Positions 60,744 to 64,000 of a stretch of DNA of 64,000 nt are shown piece after piece; positions within the stretch are counted from its first letter, which is position 1, and each line of letters begins with the position of its first letter. Location: positions 1-64,000 of the IMG/VR virus record IMGVR_UViG_3300007735_000883; one strand, 5' to 3'. Both the position numbers and the translations under genes were made by a program. The notes under the pieces were generated by a model. The model was not told where the DNA came from. It saw nothing but the letters and a program-made list of their open reading frames with translations, and did not search any database. The stretch comes from a virus.

Positions 60744-62464
60744 TCACATTCAAGACTGTTCGTTTTAAAAACTTTGGTTCGTTTGGTAATACATTTACCG
60801 AAATCAACCTGAACAAAAACAACACAACTCTGGTGTGTGGTTCTAACGGTAACGGCAAATCGTTTGCGTTCTTAGACTCTATTAGCTTTGCCCTGTTCGG
60901 CAAACCGTTCCGCAACATGAACATTCCCCAACTTGTAAACAGCATCAACAAGAAAAATTGTGTGGTGGAATTAGAGTTTAGTATTGGCAAGACAGAATAT
61001 AAAATTGTTCGTGGTCTGGCTCCCAAAGTGTTTAAGATCTATAAGGACGACGAACTGGTAAACGAAGACGCCAAGAGCAAAGACTACCAGAAGATCTTAG
61101 AAGAACAGATCGTGGGCATGAACCACAAAACGTTCTCTCAGGTAGTTGTGCTAGGCTCGTCTTCGTTTATTCCGTTTATGCAGTTAACCCCTGCAGATCG
61201 TCGTCTGGTTATTGAAAATATCTTAGACATCGGTATTTTTTCGGAGATGAATGGTGTACTAAAAACCAAGATTGGTACTGCCAAAGGCAACCTACAGGCA
61301 GTAGAGTCTGAACTATTGTTAGTAAACGAGAAAGTTTCTGCAACCAAAGAGGTGTTGGAGTCGTACCAACGCAACACGTCAGATCGTGTGGCAGACCGTA
61401 AAAAAACTCTGGAAGAAAACACCGAAACCATCAAGGCCCTTTCCAAGGAGATCAAAGCTCTTCAAAAGACCATGAAGGAACTGGAAGTTGAAACAGAACC
61501 AGGTGATCAGATCAGTGCTGAACTTAAAAAACAACAAATTGTACTTTTTAAACTGGAAAGTACTATTGAGGGAGTTCAAGAAGACATCAAGTTCTTTGAA
61601 AAGAACCAAAGTTGCCCAACCTGCAAACAAACCATCAGCAAGGAACACAAAGAAACAGTTATTGCCGAAAAGACAGAAAAAGCACAAGAACATAACCGTT
61701 CACTGGAACGCATAAAAGAAGCAATCAATATGTCTAAGAATAATTTGAACAAGATTACCAGTGTTCAAAATAAACTTAATGATCTAATCATCAAAGCTTC
61801 TGCCAAAGAGCAAACAGTAGAGTCTCTGGTTAAACTAAACCAAAAGTTAGATCAGGAGATGCTGGCGGTTGTAGAAACCGCAGACACACAAGCCAAGATT
61901 CAAGAAGCACAGGAACGTCTTTCTGATCTGCTATCCAAACAAGAAAAACTTTTGGAAAAGAAACAGAAAGCTCTTGACACACTTCGTTCGTATGATAAAC
62001 TGGTATTCTTGTTCAAGGACAGTGGAATCAAAGCCAAGATTGTAAAATACTACATTCCACTAATTAACAAGTACGTGAACAAGTATCTGAACAACATGGA
62101 CTTCTACGCAAACTTCCATCTAGACGAGGAGTTTAACGAAGTCATTAAGAGCCGCCATCGTGACGAGTTCTGTTACGAGTCGTTCAGCGAAGGCGAGAAG
62201 ATGAGGATCGATCTGGCACTGCTTCTGACATGGCGAGAGATCGCAAAGTTGAAGAACAGTGTCAATACTAATCTGCTTATTCTGGATGAAGTATTTGATT
62301 CCAGTTTGGACAGTGGTGGAGTGGATGAGCTAATGAAACTGCTGTCTAGTTTTGGTGCCCGTGCAAACGTTTATGTCATTAGCCATAAGACGGACCAGTT
62401 ACTAGATAGATTCAATCACGTTGTTCAATTCGACAAGAAAAAGAATTTTAGCAGGATTGTATGA
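60740..62464 (+). CDS. 46: Recombination endonuclease subunit gp46 (Rad50-like SMC ATPase)
   Basis: The 574-residue protein has an N-terminal Walker A (CGSNGNGKS, near residues 33-41), a Q-loop-type region (SFIPFMQLTPADRR), and a long coiled coil interrupted by the zinc hook CPTCK (C292, C295). The ABC signature FSEGEKMRIDLALLL, Walker B NLLILDEVFD and H-loop ISHK follow. Length equals the T4 protein (560) within a few residues. It tethers and unwinds ends for gp47. It overlaps gp47 and the next gene by 4 nt each. Confidence 0.97.
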   Translation: MITFKTVRFKNFGSFGNTFTEINLNKNNTTLVCGSNGNGKSFAFLDSISFALFGKPFRNMNIPQLVNSINKKNCVVELEFSIGKTEYKIVRGLAPKVFKIYKDDELVNEDAKSKDYQKILEEQIVGMNHKTFSQVVVLGSSSFIPFMQLTPADRRLVIENILDIGIFSEMNGVLKTKIGTAKGNLQAVESELLLVNEKVSATKEVLESYQRNTSDRVADRKKTLEENTETIKALSKEIKALQKTMKELEVETEPGDQISAELKKQQIVLFKLESTIEGVQEDIKFFEKNQSCPTCKQTISKEHKETVIAEKTEKAQEHNRSLERIKEAINMSKNNLNKITSVQNKLNDLIIKASAKEQTVESLVKLNQKLDQEMLAVVETADTQAKIQEAQERLSDLLSKQEKLLEKKQKALDTLRSYDKLVFLFKDSGIKAKIVKYYIPLINKYVNKYLNNMDFYANFHLDEEFNEVIKSRHRDEFCYESFSEGEKMRIDLALLLTWREIAKLKNSVNTNLLILDEVFDSSLDSGGVDELMKLLSSFGARANVYVISHKTDQLLDRFNHVVQFDKKKNFSRIV

Positions 62465-63201
62465 AAAAGAAAAAGAAAAAGGTGTCACGTCGTATTGGTA
62501 GGGGAGACTCTGTAGACTCTCTGATTATGGGCAGTGAGCCTGCTTGGAAAGATACAGACAAACTAACTCCAGAAGAATACGACACCAAAATCCTTAAGGC
62601 TATTAATTGGTACAGTTATTCGTGTGATAATAATATGTGCAAGCCTTGGGTCATTGACTGGATGATGAAGAATGGTTATTCTAAAAAGGATATCAAGGCG
62701 GCTGCAGCATGCGATATCAATGCCATGGAGTTTATGTACATTGGTAGCCGCTGTCGTATCATGAATCTGGGAGCCAAACTACGACCAGAAACTCTGGATA
62801 TGATCAAGAAAAACGTAGACCAGATTATCCACCAAGGGCTGGTTCGTCCGGCCAAGGTTGAAGACCCTAACAAGGAAAAGGTAAATGTTCAAGAACGTAT
62901 TCTAAAGAAAAGTATAGAATACATGGCTGTGATTGAAGGCCGTATTGACCATTTTTACGATCTAGCAATTCACGACGGTTTAAAAAATGTAGACCATACC
63001 GAATGGCTTCGTAGTGAGGGCATCAAACCCGTACACCATAAGCGTCTAGCTAAAGTTCTAGACCCCCACATTAAAGAACTAAAAACTGCATATAAAGGAC
63101 AAGATGCAGATCTAAAAGAAGGGTTTTCGTTTCTCGGCAAACGTAAGATCAAACAAATCATAACTACTTTAGAGGAATTTAAGGACGTTTTAAATGGCTG
63201 A
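62461..63201 (+). CDS. Conserved unknown protein downstream of gp46 (246 aa)
   Basis: No function is recognised, but I recall similar proteins in the same place in marine T4-like phages. A basic start (KKKKKKVSRRIGRGD) is followed by a helical part with WYSYSCDNNMCKPWVIDWMMKNG, then NLGAKLRPETLDMIKKNVDQII, VNVQERILKKSIEYMAVIEGRID, WLRSEGIKPVHHKRLAKVL and GFSFLGKRKIKQIITTLEEF. The basic start suggests nucleic-acid contact. Four-nucleotide overlap with gp46 points to a role in the recombination module. Confidence 0.65.
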   Translation: MKKKKKKVSRRIGRGDSVDSLIMGSEPAWKDTDKLTPEEYDTKILKAINWYSYSCDNNMCKPWVIDWMMKNGYSKKDIKAAAACDINAMEFMYIGSRCRIMNLGAKLRPETLDMIKKNVDQIIHQGLVRPAKVEDPNKEKVNVQERILKKSIEYMAVIEGRIDHFYDLAIHDGLKNVDHTEWLRSEGIKPVHHKRLAKVLDPHIKELKTAYKGQDADLKEGFSFLGKRKIKQIITTLEEFKDVLNG

Positions 63202-63514
63202 TCTTCCACAAGTTTTTAAAGTTTCTGATTCATCAGGATCATGTATACAGTATATAAAAGGCGATATTGTATATAAAAAAGGGAAAGCATATATTGCAAC
63301 CAGAAACCCAGATCTGTGTAAATCGCCAGAACACATAGATTCTGGCTGGGCTCCCTTAAACAGTGAACGTGCAGGAAAATCTGTAATATTTTTTAGTTCT
63401 ACTACTCCACCAACTAGAGTAGACTCTGGTGACGAATGGTACAATCCAAACACTGGAAAATTATACAAATACATTGTTGATACAGATTCAGAACAATGGG
63501 TGCAAATATTTTGA
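63194..63514 (+). CDS. Small carbohydrate-binding-like protein (106 aa)
   Basis: Residues about 17-55 (QYIKGDIVYKKGKAYIAT ... DSGWAPL) follow the CBM5/12 chitin-binding pattern y..Gd.V.y.g..Y.A......P.....W. The C-terminal half (TPPTRVDSGDEWYNPNTGKLYKYI) resembles short modules of phage fibre tips. The combination would fit a capsid decoration or fibre tip, odd inside the recombination gene cluster. It overlaps the previous gene by 8 nt, and the RNase H promoter overlaps its stop. The function is inferred. Confidence 0.55.
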   Translation: MADLPQVFKVSDSSGSCIQYIKGDIVYKKGKAYIATRNPDLCKSPEHIDSGWAPLNSERAGKSVIFFSSTTPPTRVDSGDEWYNPNTGKLYKYIVDTDSEQWVQIF

Positions 63515-63538
63515 CTTTTGTTTTTTATGTGGTATAGT
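63511..63538 (+). promoter_or_regulatory. Sigma-70-like promoter of the RNase H gene (TTGACT-N16-TATAGT)
   Basis: -35 TTGACT (63511-63516) and -10 TATAGT (63533-63538), 16-bp spacer, same hexamer and spacing as at 7456 and 41695. The -10 ends 6 nt before the ATG at 63545. Confidence 0.6.
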
Positions 63539-63544
63539 TAAAGT

Positions 63545-64000
63545 ATGTTACTTATTGATAACAACCAGATTATTCTGGCTAATATTTTTCAGGCATCTAA
63601 AGATGGCGAACCTCTAAACGAAGATTACATTCGCCACACAGTTCTGAACACGTATCGTAAATATCGCACAAAGTTTCGTCAATACGGAGAGATGATTCTC
63701 TGTAATGACGGCAATAACTATTGGCGTAAAGATATTTTTCCGTATTATAAAGCCAACCGTAAAAAGCAGCAAGAAGCTAAAAAGGACGAGTGGAAAGCCG
63801 TCTTTGATGTGTTGGATACCATTCGTGAAGAAATCAAAGATATATTTCCGTATCCTAGTCTTCGCCTAAAGGGAGCAGAAGCAGACGATATTATCTATAC
63901 ACTTTGCAAGACGTATTCACAAAGTGAAAAGGTTCTTATTGTATCTAATGATAAGGATTTTCAACAACTACAAATTTTTCCTAATGTGGAACAATACAGC
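63545..64000 (+). CDS. rnh: RNase H / 5'-3' exonuclease (FEN-1 family), 3' end outside window
   Basis: The frame is open from ATG 63545 to the right edge (152 codons). T4 RNase H features are visible: MLLIDNNQIILAN (first acidic metal site), LCNDGNNYWRKDIFPYYKANRKK, LKGAEADDIIYTL (metal-binding acidic cluster) and IVSNDKDFQQL. The enzyme removes RNA primers from Okazaki fragments together with gp32 in the T4 system. It has its own TTGACT-N16-TATAGT promoter, with almost no leader. The full T4 protein is 305 residues, so about half is present. Confidence 0.93.
   Translation, partial: MLLIDNNQIILANIFQASKDGEPLNEDYIRHTVLNTYRKYRTKFRQYGEMILCNDGNNYWRKDIFPYYKANRKKQQEAKKDEWKAVFDVLDTIREEIKDIFPYPSLRLKGAEADDIIYTLCKTYSQSEKVLIVSNDKDFQQLQIFPNVEQYS

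Noticed and set aside
1-64000. tRNA genes, integrase, insertion sequences or a diversity-generating reverse transcriptase
   Set aside because: None seen. Intergenic gaps are nearly all under 90 bp and are filled by promoters, ribosome sites and terminators; the one larger gap (561-849) holds the terminator and the 38-residue gene.

Overview
The window is a contiguous piece of a T4-type myovirus genome (tailed phage with a contractile tail). It is AT-rich and tightly packed, and almost all of its genes encode virion parts or DNA recombination proteins. The order 33-32, 26, 4, 48, 53, 25-6-7-8, fibres, 13-14-15-16-17-18-19-20-(67-like)-21-22-23-3-uvsY-uvsW-55-47-46-rnh matches the core order known from marine T4-like phages such as cyanophages and pelagiphages more closely than T4 itself. 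No photosynthesis gene, tRNA, integrase or other clear host marker is visible, so the host cannot be named.

Layout. (1) 1-850: the 3' part of a SpoU/TrmH-type RNA methyltransferase, a two-way terminator, and a 38-residue minus-strand gene that gene prediction easily misses. (2) 850-7153: a small conserved gene, a giant cysteine-rich protein, and two minus-strand fibre-like proteins. (3) 7224-8371: gp33 (late transcription co-activator) and gp32 (ssDNA-binding protein). (4) 8406-10926, minus strand: unknown protein, gp26-like hub protein, tail-tube-fold protein, gp4. (5) 10958-28191: baseplate genes (gp48, gp53, hub-like proteins, gp25, gp6, gp7-like, gp8-like). gp53 looks split over two large ORFs, with RCC1-type beta-propeller repeats lying between its N- and C-terminal parts. 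(6) 28202-41691: eight fibre or adhesin genes. Several combine collagen-like Gly-X-Thr stalks, CC/C/C disulfide-rich repeats and DUF1566-like (C-type-lectin-like) C-termini. (7) 41748-55818: a Cys-rich gene, then the neck, terminase, sheath, tube, portal, prohead core, protease, scaffold and capsid genes. (8) 55894-64000: gp3-like protein, UvsY, UvsW, a possible Sm-like protein, gp55 sigma factor, gp47/gp46, a conserved unknown gene, a carbohydrate-binding-like small protein, and the start of RNase H.

How it fits together. gp55 and gp33 would direct host RNA polymerase to T4-type late promoters. NATAAATA motifs precede many structural genes here, and several lie only 5-7 nt before the start codon, which would give almost leaderless mRNAs. 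A second promoter class, TTGACT-N16-TATANT, precedes gp32, the Cys-rich 41748 gene and RNase H. The prohead genes carry plausible gp21 protease sites (L/I-x-E), including an unknown 635-residue protein encoded between gp21 and gp22. UvsY, UvsW, gp46/47 and gp32 form the recombination-dependent replication and packaging-substrate module.

Most noteworthy: the gp53/RCC1 split arrangement, the adhesin cluster, a strongly shortened tail sheath protein (379 residues), and the promoter-to-start spacing. All family calls come from reading the translated sequence; no search was run.
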